NCBI GenBank assembly: GCA_002382075.1
Contig: DFZG01000017.1
Coordinates: 1 to 21,192, forward strand
DNA from: Candidatus Shapirobacteria bacterium UBA4062
Lineage (GTDB): Bacteria; Patescibacteriota; Microgenomatia; UBA12405
Direction of reading: 5' to 3'
Length of the DNA stretch: 21,192 nucleotides
Below the pieces are notes generated by a model that did not search any database, was not told the DNA's origin, and saw only the letters and a list, made by a program, of their open reading frames with translations. Below are positions 1 through 6,948 of this stretch, one piece after another. The stretch's first letter is position 1. Each line of letters starts with the position of its first letter. The translations under genes were made by a program, and so were the position numbers.

Positions 1-22
1 GGCAATGTATATTAACACATGA

Positions 23-199
23 TTACTCAGTTTTTGGAGTATTTGAATTAATTATTTTAGTATCTTTTTTGCCAGTTTGATCAGGGTTTTTTGGAAGAGT
101 ATCTTTAGTGAATTTTGACAAAGAATCGTATTTATCTCTTTTTTCTGAGAGGACATGAACTAACTCATACGTTGGGTCTGTATTTTTGTTTTCTGACAT
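23..199 (-). CDS. Small hydrophilic protein, 58 aa, unknown
   Basis: A complete ORF of 58 codons with ATG at 199 and TAA at 23-25. It begins MSENKNTDPTYELVHVLSEK and is rich in Lys, Asp, Ser and Thr, with no membrane segment, signal peptide or motif I recognise. It starts about 22 nt downstream of the degenerate tRNA-Lys copy and lies on the same strand as the whole leftward tRNA cluster, so it may be expressed from the same transcript. The composition looks protein-like rather than random, but the short length leaves it uncertain. No Shine-Dalgarno sequence is visible; the leader is AT-rich. Confidence 0.4.
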   Translation of the reverse strand: MSENKNTDPTYELVHVLSEKRDKYDSLSKFTKDTLPKNPDQTGKKDTKIINSNTPKTE

Positions 200-218
200 A
201 AAATATTTTACAACAAAA

Positions 219-263
219 ATGTGGGTTGCGTGGGGCTTGAACCCACGACCGATCGCTTAAGAG
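219..263. repeat. 45-bp direct repeat, left copy (tRNA-Lys 3' half)
   Basis: Matches 540-584 with one difference (T at 238 against C at 559), 321 bp apart. The pair brackets the GIY-YIG ORF, in the way target or attachment duplications bracket an inserted element. Confidence 0.85.
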
Positions 264-300
264 CCCTCCGAGTCGGAGGGTCGACCAACTGAGCTAAAAT
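222..300 (-). pseudogene. Degenerate tRNA-Lys copy
   Basis: The 3' part (219-263) matches the intact tRNA-Lys (540-584) at 44 of 45 positions, covering the anticodon loop, T arm and 3' acceptor strand. The D-arm stretch at 284-296 also matches. Between them, 20 nt (264-283) replace the 11 nt of the normal D-stem 3' side and anticodon-stem 5' side; on the minus strand this forms a hairpin with arms CCCTCCGA and TCGGAGGG. The 5' acceptor strand is replaced by AT-rich sequence, so the acceptor cannot pair. It is therefore not a working tRNA. The GIY-YIG reading frame ends in it, at the TAA of the former anticodon loop. Confidence 0.8.
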
Positions 301-541
301 AATTTTTTAATATCTTAGACAAAACTTCGTGTCCTCTACCTGATTTATAAAACATTTCTTTATCTCTGGCATCATGTTCATTTAAAAATGCTTCGTAGTA
401 AATTAGTTCTAACGGCCTTCTGTTTTTTGTAGAAGTATTCAATCCATTGTTATGGCTTTTAAATCTTTGCCTTAAATCAGAGGTGAAACCTATGTACATA
501 TTTTTATCTTTTTTTGATCTTAATACATATACATAATACAT
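257..541 (-). CDS. GIY-YIG nuclease, C-terminus read from tRNA-like sequence
   Basis: A 94-aa single-domain GIY-YIG endonuclease of the short YhbQ/UvrC-N-like type. The YVY form of the first motif is at residues 3-5, YIG at 16-18, the conserved Arg at 24 and the metal-binding Glu at 50. The domain finishes at KNYF (79-82), where such proteins normally end. The last 12 residues (SSVGRPSDSEGS) are a translation of the degenerate tRNA-Lys copy, and the stop codon is in its anticodon-loop remnant. The ATG lies one nucleotide beyond the discriminator base of the intact tRNA-Lys, so there is no room for a promoter or ribosome site. The gene is presumably co-transcribed with the tRNAs. Family assignment is firm. 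In vivo role (homing or mobility versus housekeeping repair) is inference. Confidence 0.85.
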   Translation of the reverse strand: MYYVYVLRSKKDKNMYIGFTSDLRQRFKSHNNGLNTSTKNRRPLELIYYEAFLNEHDARDKEMFYKSGRGHEVLSKILKNYFSSVGRPSDSEGS

Positions 542-584
542 GTGGGTTGCGTGGGGCTCGAACCCACGACCGATCGCTTAAGAG
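540..584. repeat. 45-bp direct repeat, right copy (tRNA-Lys 3' half)
   Basis: Partner of 219-263. This copy lies inside the intact tRNA-Lys gene and also contributes the first bases of the GIY-YIG start codon. Confidence 0.85.
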
Positions 585-615
585 GCGATTGCTCTACCAA
601 CTGAGCTAGCAACCC
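543..615 (-). tRNA. tRNA-Lys (CTT)
   Basis: A canonical 73-nt cloverleaf: acceptor GGGTTGC/GCAACCC, D stem GCTC/GAGC, anticodon stem ATCGC/GCGAT with loop CTCTTAA (anticodon CTT), T stem GTGGG/CCCAC, discriminator A. No encoded CCA. The GIY-YIG start codon follows after one nucleotide. Confidence 0.95.
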
Positions 616-630
616 AAATTGTAAAACTGA

Positions 631-653
631 GCTTCCGCCAGAGGCGGATTAGC
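631..653. repeat. Palindromic element, copy A
   Basis: Contains the inverted repeat TCCGCC/GGCGGA around an AGA loop, with outer GCT/AGC pairing. The core TTCCGCCARAGGCGGATTA recurs at 15791-15809. It sits in the spacer between tRNA-Arg(TCG) and tRNA-Lys. Confidence 0.6.
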
Positions 654-681
654 CTGTGGCTGAAGCAACCCATATTTTGGG

Positions 682-753
682 TACGCCTAGAGGGAATCGA
701 ACCCCCATTCCTAGTTCCGAAGACTAGTGCTCTATCCATTGAGCTATAGGCGC
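682..753 (-). tRNA. tRNA-Arg (TCG)
   Basis: Cloverleaf with acceptor GCGCCTA/TAGGCGT (one G-T pair at the end), D stem GCTC/GAGC, anticodon stem CTAGT/ACTAG with loop CTTCGGA (anticodon TCG), T stem GGGGG/CCCTC, discriminator A. Four-nucleotide variable loop, no CCA encoded. Confidence 0.95.
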
Positions 754-756
754 GTA

Positions 757-786
757 AACGTTAATTTGTGGAGCAAATTTTACGTT
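757..786. repeat. AT-rich hairpin in tRNA spacer
   Basis: Near-perfect inverted repeat AACGTTAATTTG / CAAATTTTACGTT with a 5-nt loop, filling the spacer between the two tRNA-Arg genes. A similar AACGT...ACGTT hairpin adjoins tRNA-Gly at 15721-15752. Possibly a processing or transcription signal of the tRNA transcripts. Confidence 0.5.
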
Positions 787-787
787 G

Positions 788-861
788 TATCCTCAGCAGG
801 GATCGAACCTGCGACCTCCTCCTTAGAAGGGAGGCGCTCTATCCAACTGAGCTATGAGGAC
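788..861 (-). tRNA. tRNA-Arg (TCT)
   Basis: Cloverleaf with acceptor GTCCTCA/TGAGGAT, D stem GCTC/GAGC, anticodon stem CCTCC/GGAGG with loop CTTCTAA (anticodon TCT), T stem GCAGG/CCTGC, discriminator A. No encoded CCA. Confidence 0.95.
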
Positions 862-910
862 AGATAGGGCTGTTTTCCCTGATATTCTACCAGTTTTTGA
901 TTTAAAATGG

Positions 911-2323
911 CTATTTTGAGCCAAAAGGATTGATTTTTTTAAATAGATCGCTAATTTCTTGAAAGATGTTTGTTTTGGGAAGATAAACGGTTGATGAATC
1001 GTAAAAGGGAATAATTTCAAATTCAGAAGTATTTTGCCAGCTGATGAAACTTTTGCCGATTTGTGGCTGATTACTTACGGTGAAAGTAAAAGGCAGTTTG
1101 ATGGTTTGGTTGGGTTTAATAAGCTGTTGGGGGCTGATGCAAATTGAACTTAAGATTATGTTTTGGGTACTTTGGGGAGCCAGGCAAAATTGAGTTTCCC
1201 CTTTCCCCCAAATAGTTTGACCGGTATTTTTGAGAGTTAAGTGGCCGGTGTATTGATGGTTTTGAAATATTATTAGAGGTAAATCCATCTTTACTGCTTC
1301 ATATTTGTTGATCTGAGTTGGTTGGTTTTGGAGTTTGGGAAAATCAATGATTTTTTGATACTCAGGATAAAGAATTCCACCTTCATCGAGCCAGGAAAAA
1401 TGGTCAAAGGGAGATTGGGGATAATTATAAATAAAAGGAGTGACGGCAAAAACATTAGGGTCTTTAGACCATATTTCGAATGATTTTAATAGAAAATCAG
1501 CGGTGGTTTTGGTGGTGTAAAAATCTGAGTTTTTAATAATCCCCTCTTGATGTGGCCAGCCGGTTTCGGTAATAAAAACAGGTTTGTTGAAATTTATCCC
1601 AAGGGAACGGAGATAGTCTAATTCCCAAAGATAGCCCTGAATGCTGTGTTGGCCGGTATCGGCGGGAGTACCAATAAAGCCGTGATTTGGGTATGAATGG
1701 GAAGCTAGGCCGTCGAGATGATCAAAATAATTCGGATTGTATTCATATATTTTTTGATAAAAAGTTTTAGCGGATAAAAAGTCGGGCATTTTATCGGGTG
1801 AAGCTAGATCTAAGCCAGGCCCTAAAATAAAGAAATTTGGATTTAAATTCTTAAAAATTTGGGAAGTAGAGATAAAAATATCAACGTAGTCCTCGACGTC
1901 AATCTGACCACCCCATTCCTGGCCATGATTGACTTCGTTGAAGAGAATTACGTGCTGGGTCTGGGTGGGCCAATTCAATTGATTGAGAAATTCGGCAATT
2001 TGGCTCATGTTGGATAGCTGAGGTCGTGACCAATAATCATTTTCCATTAGAGTAGCAATGCGAATGATGGGAATAAGATGAAGAGATCGGCATTTATCAA
2101 AAAAATCCTGCCAATTACCTTGATCTAACTGGTCTTGGCGGATAACAATAGTTACCCAGCCCCATTTTCCGTTTGAAGAGTTGATAATTGGAGCAGCGGA
2201 TTCAATGTCGGAGGTTTGGGTAAGGTGAAGCCCAAAAATATTTTGATCGGATGCTAAAATAGGCCTAGGAGTTAATAAAAGCCAAAAGCTCAGGTAAAAT
2301 ATAAATTTGAAGATTAATTTCAT
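911..2323 (-). CDS. Secreted clan-A glycoside hydrolase-like protein with Ig-like C-terminal domain
   Basis: About 470 aa. The start is placed at the ATG at 2323 because it opens a clear signal peptide (MKLIFKF, a hydrophobic run, then a cleavage-like site near ILAS at 22-25); reading further upstream would overlap the divergent GTPase gene. Residues ~27-350 look like a TIM-barrel glycosidase: FNEVNHG has the putative acid/base Glu130 and ITETGWP the putative nucleophile Glu253, as in GH5/GH39/GH53-type clan-A enzymes. Residues ~360-460 form a beta-sandwich segment with LTLKNTGQTIWGKGE, resembling NBR1-type Ig-like domains. It probably acts on an extracellular polysaccharide; substrate and exact GH family cannot be told. 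The gene ends 49 bp before tRNA-Arg(TCT) on the same strand. Confidence 0.75.
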   Translation of the reverse strand: MKLIFKFIFYLSFWLLLTPRPILASDQNIFGLHLTQTSDIESAAPIINSSNGKWGWVTIVIRQDQLDQGNWQDFFDKCRSLHLIPIIRIATLMENDYWSRPQLSNMSQIAEFLNQLNWPTQTQHVILFNEVNHGQEWGGQIDVEDYVDIFISTSQIFKNLNPNFFILGPGLDLASPDKMPDFLSAKTFYQKIYEYNPNYFDHLDGLASHSYPNHGFIGTPADTGQHSIQGYLWELDYLRSLGINFNKPVFITETGWPHQEGIIKNSDFYTTKTTADFLLKSFEIWSKDPNVFAVTPFIYNYPQSPFDHFSWLDEGGILYPEYQKIIDFPKLQNQPTQINKYEAVKMDLPLIIFQNHQYTGHLTLKNTGQTIWGKGETQFCLAPQSTQNIILSSICISPQQLIKPNQTIKLPFTFTVSNQPQIGKSFISWQNTSEFEIIPFYDSSTVYLPKTNIFQEISDLFKKINPFGSK

Positions 2324-2358
2324 TAGTTTTTGATAAATTGGTCTTTTAATTCTAACAA

Positions 2359-3462
2359 ATGACAAAAGAAGAAATTGTAAAAATGAAAATTTCCCGAGTG
2401 GAAAAAGAAATTCGGGATACACCCTATGATAAATCATCGGAACATCATCATGGGGTCTTGAAAGCGAAATTGTCAAAACTAAAAGATGAATTGGAGTCAG
2501 GAGCAACAAAAGGGGGTGGCGGTGGAATAGGTTATGCCATAAAACATTCTGGAGATGCTAGTGTGGTGCTGGTGGGGTTGCCAAGTGTGGGAAAATCAAC
2601 TTTGTTAAATGAATTGACTAATGCTGAGTCAAAAGTGGGAAATTACGATTTCACGACTTTGGGTGTGGTTCCGGGAATGATGGAATACAACGGAGTAAAG
2701 ATACAATTGCTCGATTTACCGGGTATTGTTGAAGGGGCAGCGGGTAATAAAGGTTTTGGAAGAAAGGTTATCTCGGTAATCAGAGCTTCGGACATGGTGG
2801 TGTTGATGACTGATGTCAAAAGATTGAATTGGTTTGAGGTGGTGGAAAAGGAATTATATAAAGCCGGCATGAGGTTTAACACTAGACCGCCAAAAATGGA
2901 AGTAAAAAGAACGGATAAAGGATCAATACAAGTGATTGATCCTTATAAATCTTTTGATAAAGAAATGGTGATAGATGTGGTAAAAGAGATGGGTTTTGGA
3001 AATGCGATTGTTCATTTAAGTGAAAAAATTGAAAATGTGGATCGATTGATTGATGGTTTAGTAAAGTCAAGAAAATATATGCCAATGATTAAGGTGGTGA
3101 CAAAAATGGATATGGTTTCTAATAAAAGGAAACTGGTTTCGGAGTTTCAAAATAAAAGAATTGTGCCGGTAAGTGTTGAAGAGCAGACAGGAGTGGAAGA
3201 TTTTAAAAAAGCGGTGTGGGAAGGTTTGGGTTTGGTAAGGGTATACTTAAAAAGAGAGAGGAATGGGGTGGTGGATAGAAAAAATCCGCTAATAGTAAAG
3301 TCAGAAGCAAATTTGGATAAGGTTTTGCAAAGAATATCAAATGAAATGCGAGATGATGTGAGTCGGGCGTATATTTGGGGGTCGGGAGCCAGGTTTCCGG
3401 GGCAAGAGGTTTCTTTTAAAACAAAAGTATTTGATGAAATGGAAGTGTGGTTTGGGAGATAA
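2359..3462 (+). CDS. DRG/Obg-like GTPase with TGS domain
   Basis: 367 aa, close to the usual length of DRG (Rbg) GTPases of archaea and eukaryotes. The order fits that family: a charged N-terminal helical region (1-50), a Gly-rich linker (52-56), then the G domain with G1 GLPSVGKST (73-81), the conserved DFTT segment (97-100), G3 DLPG (119-122), G4 TKMD (248-251) and a G5-like VSVEEQTG (271-278). A helical insert lies between G3 and G4, and a TGS domain occupies about 292-366 (start GLVRVYLKRE, later RAYIWGSGARFPGQEV). G4 has Thr in place of the usual Asn. Family members act in translation and ribosome-associated control; that role is assumed here. It is divergent from the glycosidase gene and meets the mtaB-like gene tail to tail with one base between stops. 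Confidence 0.85.
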   Translation: MTKEEIVKMKISRVEKEIRDTPYDKSSEHHHGVLKAKLSKLKDELESGATKGGGGGIGYAIKHSGDASVVLVGLPSVGKSTLLNELTNAESKVGNYDFTTLGVVPGMMEYNGVKIQLLDLPGIVEGAAGNKGFGRKVISVIRASDMVVLMTDVKRLNWFEVVEKELYKAGMRFNTRPPKMEVKRTDKGSIQVIDPYKSFDKEMVIDVVKEMGFGNAIVHLSEKIENVDRLIDGLVKSRKYMPMIKVVTKMDMVSNKRKLVSEFQNKRIVPVSVEEQTGVEDFKKAVWEGLGLVRVYLKRERNGVVDRKNPLIVKSEANLDKVLQRISNEMRDDVSRAYIWGSGARFPGQEVSFKTKVFDEMEVWFGR

Positions 3463-3463
3463 A

Positions 3464-4546
3464 TTAGGTAATTAATTGGCGGATTTTTGCGGAGCGATTT
3501 TTGATAACTTCGGCTGGAATTTTGGGAAATTTTTGGTGGTAGTAAGCGGCGAGTGTTTGAGATCGAGGTGAAAAGCGGAAGGTATGAATTTTGTTAAAAC
3601 TTAGATTTTGACAAAGGGTATAGGTTTTCTGGAAATCAGTGTTGGTTTCGCCGGGGAAGCCAACAATGATATCGGTACCAAACTTTAAATTTTTAATTTC
3701 TAATTTCAATTTTCTAAATTTTTGAAGAATGTCTTTGGAGGTGTAGGGACGATTCATAAGCTTAAGAATTTTGTCGGATCCGGATTGAAGGGGAATATGG
3801 AGGAATTTTGTTAATCTGGGTCGATAAAGAGGATTTTGATAGAGAAAAATAAATGTTTTATCGATGGTATTGAGAGGAATTGAACCAAAACTGATTTTTT
3901 TTATTTGAGTATTGTCAAGGATGTTTTTGATGAGTTTAGAAAAACCAAATTGGTATTGTTCCAAATTGACGCCGGTAATGATAAGTTCTTGATAGCCATC
4001 AGCAACAGCTTGATTGATAGTATCTATGGCTTTTTTGGGGGAAAGAGAAAATAGGTATTGACGACGGTATGGGACAGTGCAATAGGAACAAAATTGAGTA
4101 CAGCCAGATTGAATTTTGAGAATAAATTTATGACTGTGGGAAAATTTGTCACCAATTTTGGAAGTATAGGCGCAATTTAAATCAGAGAGGATGTCTTCTT
4201 TTGACTGATTGTTAAAAATATAAACCGATTTGAGTTGAGAAACTTTGTTCAGATGGGCGCAGCCAGTGACGAAGATTAGAGAGTCGGGAAATTGTTTTTT
4301 TAATTGGCGAACTTTTGAAAGTGATTCCTTTTCCCCCTTTTGGGTGATAGAGCAAGTGTTGATAATGATAATATGGGGAGTAAGATTGTTTTTAATGTTT
4401 GCAGGTAAAAAATTTTGGTCGATTAAAATTTGGGAAAGCTGATTGATTTCGGCAGAATTTACCCGACAGCCAAAATTTACCGCTAAAAAATATTTGGGAT
4501 CAGATTTAATTTTGTGGGTAAGCTTAATAAATTCGGACAAATTCAT
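3464..4546 (-). CDS. mtaB: MtaB/MiaB-type radical SAM tRNA methylthiotransferase
   Basis: 360 aa. The N-terminal UPF0004-type domain carries the three cluster cysteines C27 (FGCRVN), C65 (NTCSIT) and C96 (TGCAH). The radical SAM CxxxCxxC is C149/C153/C156 within GCTQFCSYCTVPYRR. The later IPLQSGSDKIL and IVGFPGET segments are typical of the family. MtaB makes ms2t6A at position 37 of tRNAs reading ANN codons. MtaB fits better than MiaB or RimO from the N-terminal motifs, but the assignment within the family is not certain. The C-terminal TRAM domain appears to be missing, so the protein is short. Its ATG overlaps the stop of the upstream transglycosylase gene (ATGA), so the two are probably translationally coupled. 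Confidence 0.85.
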   Translation of the reverse strand: MNLSEFIKLTHKIKSDPKYFLAVNFGCRVNSAEINQLSQILIDQNFLPANIKNNLTPHIIIINTCSITQKGEKESLSKVRQLKKQFPDSLIFVTGCAHLNKVSQLKSVYIFNNQSKEDILSDLNCAYTSKIGDKFSHSHKFILKIQSGCTQFCSYCTVPYRRQYLFSLSPKKAIDTINQAVADGYQELIITGVNLEQYQFGFSKLIKNILDNTQIKKISFGSIPLNTIDKTFIFLYQNPLYRPRLTKFLHIPLQSGSDKILKLMNRPYTSKDILQKFRKLKLEIKNLKFGTDIIVGFPGETNTDFQKTYTLCQNLSFNKIHTFRFSPRSQTLAAYYHQKFPKIPAEVIKNRSAKIRQLIT

Positions 4547-5643
4547 TTTAGAGTAGATGACAGTTTTTCCATTAAAATCGAGTAAAAACGGAGGTTGTGA
4601 ATAGTGGCTAGTCTGCCCGCAGTGGAATCACCGATACGGAAAAGGTGGGCTAGATAAGATCGGGAATAATTTTGACAAAGAAGACAATCACAGGCGGTAC
4701 TGACAGGTGAAGAGTCTCGATAGTGTTTTTCTTTGTCAGGGACATAATATGAATAAAAATCGGATTGATGAATATCGATATTATCGATGTTCGGCGAATT
4801 ATAAACATAAAGACGTTTGTGACGAGCATCACGCGTGGGGAGAACACAATCAAAAATATGCCAACCGGATTTGACCATTTGGACTATTTCGTGCGGTTTG
4901 CCGATACCTAAACCGTATAGCAAGTAATTGTCGGGTGTATTTTTTTTAATAATCTCGCCGGATTGATAATCAAATTGACCATTTTGGCTAATTGGCCAAC
5001 CACCATAACCTAAGCCGTCAAAACCGATTTCGACAAGTTTTTTGGTGCAATATTCTCGTAAATCTGGATAAGCCCCGCCTTGAACAACTCCAAGGAGATA
5101 GGGTGTTTTTTCTGGCGAGAGTTTTTTTTGATTGACTATTTTTTGAAAATGATCTTTACATTGTTTAGCCCACAAAATTGTTCTGTCGACAGTTTGTTTG
5201 GCTTCTTCGTAGTTGGCATTTGGAGGAGTAAAGTCGTCTAAAACGACAACCATGTCGGTTTTCAGAATCATTTGAGTGTCAATGGAATCTTTTGGCGTAA
5301 AGAGAATTTTTTTCTGGCCGTGTAGTTTAAAACGGACACCTTCATCTGTGACGGCTTTTTTTGAACCATCACTTTTGGCTAGAGACATTACCTGAAAACC
5401 ACCAGAATCGGAGATGATGGCTTTGGGCCAATTCATAAAATTACGGACTCCTTTAAAATTTTTGATGACGGAATTGCCTGGAGATTGGGATAGGTGAAAA
5501 GTATTTACTAAAATTCCGGGGGTGTGAGTATTGAGAATGTCGGTGGAATCTAGGGCTTTCAGGACAGCTCGGGTAGCATCTGGAAAAAATACGGGTAAAG
5601 GAATTTTGGAACCAGAAATTGTTTTAAAATATTTGGGATTCAT
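4543..5643 (-). CDS. tgt: tRNA-guanine transglycosylase (queuine/preQ1 insertion)
   Basis: 366 aa from the ATG at 5643. It replaces guanine-34 with a queuosine-pathway base in GUN-anticodon tRNAs. Seen: SDSGGFQ with catalytic Asp79, GVVQGG (185-190), the nucleophile Asp265 in FDCVLPTR, and a zinc site C318-x-C320-x2-C323 with His333. The stretch VVLDDFTPP and the GLGYGG loop differ from the usual proteobacterial DECTP and GLAIGG, so base preference may differ. Start codons at 5697 and 5721 are also in frame. I prefer 5643 because family homology begins there and a TATAAT box at 5706-5701 would put transcription start downstream of 5697. No queuosine synthesis gene is in the window, so it may use salvaged base. 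Confidence 0.88.
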   Translation of the reverse strand: MNPKYFKTISGSKIPLPVFFPDATRAVLKALDSTDILNTHTPGILVNTFHLSQSPGNSVIKNFKGVRNFMNWPKAIISDSGGFQVMSLAKSDGSKKAVTDEGVRFKLHGQKKILFTPKDSIDTQMILKTDMVVVLDDFTPPNANYEEAKQTVDRTILWAKQCKDHFQKIVNQKKLSPEKTPYLLGVVQGGAYPDLREYCTKKLVEIGFDGLGYGGWPISQNGQFDYQSGEIIKKNTPDNYLLYGLGIGKPHEIVQMVKSGWHIFDCVLPTRDARHKRLYVYNSPNIDNIDIHQSDFYSYYVPDKEKHYRDSSPVSTACDCLLCQNYSRSYLAHLFRIGDSTAGRLATIHNLRFYSILMEKLSSTLK

Positions 5644-5700
5644 AATAGGACAAAAATAATTGTTGGCATTGTACCGAAAAATTCGAACTGTATTCATGAA

Positions 5701-5706
5701 ATTATA
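5701..5706 (-). promoter_or_regulatory. Candidate -10 box for tgt-mtaB
   Basis: Perfect TATAAT on the minus strand, about 58 nt before the preferred tgt ATG. No good -35 box is visible; that position falls in the GC-rich hairpin at 5713-5755. Confidence 0.4.
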
Positions 5707-5712
5707 ACACTC

Positions 5713-5755
5713 GCCCCGCACGCCGTGGGCGGGGGCACGGCGTAAAAAGCGGGGC
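5713..5755. repeat. Nested GC-rich hairpin between divergent genes
   Basis: Two inverted repeats, one inside the other: outer GCCCCGC (5713-5719) with GCGGGGC (5749-5755), inner ACGCCGTG (5720-5727) with CACGGCGT (5736-5743), and a G-rich loop. It is strikingly GC-rich for this AT-rich region and lies between the divergent tgt and CYTH promoters. It could be a short dispersed palindrome or a transcription barrier. Confidence 0.65.
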
Positions 5756-5852
5756 TCGATTGAAAATTATTTTTTGCGCGCGCGATTTTTATACTCGTCC
5801 TGCTTGCATTTTTATAAAACTGAATTTAATAAAAATACTCCTTATAAAATCA

Positions 5853-5860
5853 TGTATAAT
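5853..5860 (+). promoter_or_regulatory. TG-TATAAT box just upstream of the CYTH gene
   Basis: TGTATAAT ends 10 nt before the ATG at 5871. With the usual 6-8 nt to the transcription start, the mRNA leader would be only a few bases, so the transcript is nearly leaderless. Confidence 0.5.
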
Positions 5861-5870
5861 AAATCCAATT

Positions 5871-6356
5871 ATGGCAAACGAAATTGAAATGAACTTTAAA
5901 GTTATAGACAAAGAGGGCCTGTTAGCCTTTTTGAAATCACTAATCGAGGAAAAAACGCAAAATATAAAAATGACCTACTTGGGGAAACACGGTGACGAGT
6001 CTTTTTATATTCGCATTGAAGAAATATCTGACGAAAATGGAGATAAAAAAGTTTTGACCGCCAAAGGCAACTTTGTTTCTACTGATGGCGTAAACCAGAG
6101 AAAGGAGGTGTCCATCCCAATTACTTCTTCTCCTGAACAATATATAGAATTTTTGACCTTAATTGGAATGGAGTTACGGGATTCTAAATCTAAGATTCGC
6201 CACCATTTTCATATCGATGACTTAGAGGTTACTTTAGACGAGTGGGATGTCGAGGATCTTGGGAATAGAATTGAAATTGAGGGTTTGGATGAGTTTAAAG
6301 TAAAAGGGTTTGCAGGTAAAATTGTTCAATACTGCGACCCGACTCCTTCAAAATAA
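5871..6356 (+). CDS. CYTH-domain protein (triphosphate tunnel family)
   Basis: 161 aa. I start at the ATG at 5871 (MANEIEMNFKV) because the CYTH signature begins there and a TATAAT box lies just upstream; the in-frame codons before it read as intergenic sequence. CYTH proteins bind triphosphates or polyphosphate with metals in a beta tunnel (thiamine-triphosphatase, inorganic triphosphatase, class IV adenylate cyclase). Visible family features are the ExE start (E4, E6), the basic strands around FYIRIEE and LTAKG, QRKEVSI, and the closing DEWDVEDLGNRIEIEG segment. The signature ExExK reads E-I-E-M-N here, so its Lys is replaced by Asn8, with a Lys two residues later. Activity is therefore uncertain. 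It ends one base from the convergent HD gene. Confidence 0.75.
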   Translation: MANEIEMNFKVIDKEGLLAFLKSLIEEKTQNIKMTYLGKHGDESFYIRIEEISDENGDKKVLTAKGNFVSTDGVNQRKEVSIPITSSPEQYIEFLTLIGMELRDSKSKIRHHFHIDDLEVTLDEWDVEDLGNRIEIEGLDEFKVKGFAGKIVQYCDPTPSK

Positions 6357-6357
6357 C

Positions 6358-6948
6358 TCAGAGTTTATAAAGCATTCTTCGCCCCACAGCCTCTTCAGTA
6401 AAGTCTTCCCAAATGTCACATAGTACCGGATCGTCTTTGATATCCTGTGGTTTGACTTCCATCAATCTTTCTTTGTCTACCATTTTTTCTTTCCACCCAT
6501 TGTCTCCCGACACCAATCTTTGCAGGAATGGTTGTAATTTATCCAGGGCATAAATGTATTTTGATTCAGAAGTTAGCCTTTCTTCATATTCGTTCCATAG
6601 ATTTATCATTCGCAAACCTTCGTCCTCAGGTAATGTAGAAAATAGCTTTTTGGCGGATTCTTCTTCCGCTTTCTTTTTTTCTTCCTTTGTTTTTTTCTTA
6701 TCGTCCCAAAGATTTACGTCTCCGGCGTATACCTCAACTAAATCATGGACCAAGGCCAGTTCAATAAGCCGCATTTTATCTAATTCTGGTCTAAGTTTTG
6801 CCATCAAATAGGCCATCATCACCAGGTGCCAAATATGCTCAGCATCGCTTTCAGCCCGATCTAGGTTTGAAGTTTTATTAAAACGCTCTATCGTTTTAAG
6901 TTTTTCGATGAGCCTAAGGAAGTTAATTATTTTTTTAATGTCGTTCAT
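6358..6948 (-). CDS. HD-domain phosphohydrolase (5'-deoxynucleotidase / HDDC2-like)
   Basis: 196 aa. An HD-superfamily metal-dependent hydrolase: His38 in ESDAEHIWH, the His68-Asp69 doublet in LVHDLVEVYAGD, and the distal Asp136 in ALDKLQP supply the metal ligands. The order and spacing resemble YfbR/HDDC2-type 5'-deoxynucleotidases, which dephosphorylate deoxynucleoside monophosphates. A Lys/Glu-rich insertion (83-100) is probably helical. The gene is last in the leftward arm and its start overlaps the stop of the glycosyltransferase gene by 14 nt, indicating coupled translation. The neighbouring kinases support a nucleotide substrate, but that is inference. Confidence 0.8.
   Translation of the reverse strand: MNDIKKIINFLRLIEKLKTIERFNKTSNLDRAESDAEHIWHLVMMAYLMAKLRPELDKMRLIELALVHDLVEVYAGDVNLWDDKKKTKEEKKKAEEESAKKLFSTLPEDEGLRMINLWNEYEERLTSESKYIYALDKLQPFLQRLVSGDNGWKEKMVDKERLMEVKPQDIKDDPVLCDIWEDFTEEAVGRRMLYKL

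Noticed and set aside
222..300. A functional class II tRNA with a long variable arm
   Set aside because: With CCCTC/GAGGG as the anticodon stem the loop would lack U33, and the 5' acceptor strand does not pair; the near-identity to tRNA-Lys explains the sequence better.
222..615. Group I intron in tRNA-Lys carrying a GIY-YIG endonuclease
   Set aside because: The tRNA at 543-615 is uninterrupted, and 321 bp filled by the ORF leaves no room for a group I intron core.
823..1020. Minus-strand 65-codon open frame
   Set aside because: It lies in another frame of the glycosidase 3' end and tRNA-Arg(TCT); the tail is a tRNA translation. Shadow frame.
2324..2509. N-terminal extension of the glycosidase reading frame
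   Set aside because: It overlaps the start of the divergent GTPase gene on the other strand, and the signal peptide begins exactly at the ATG at 2323.
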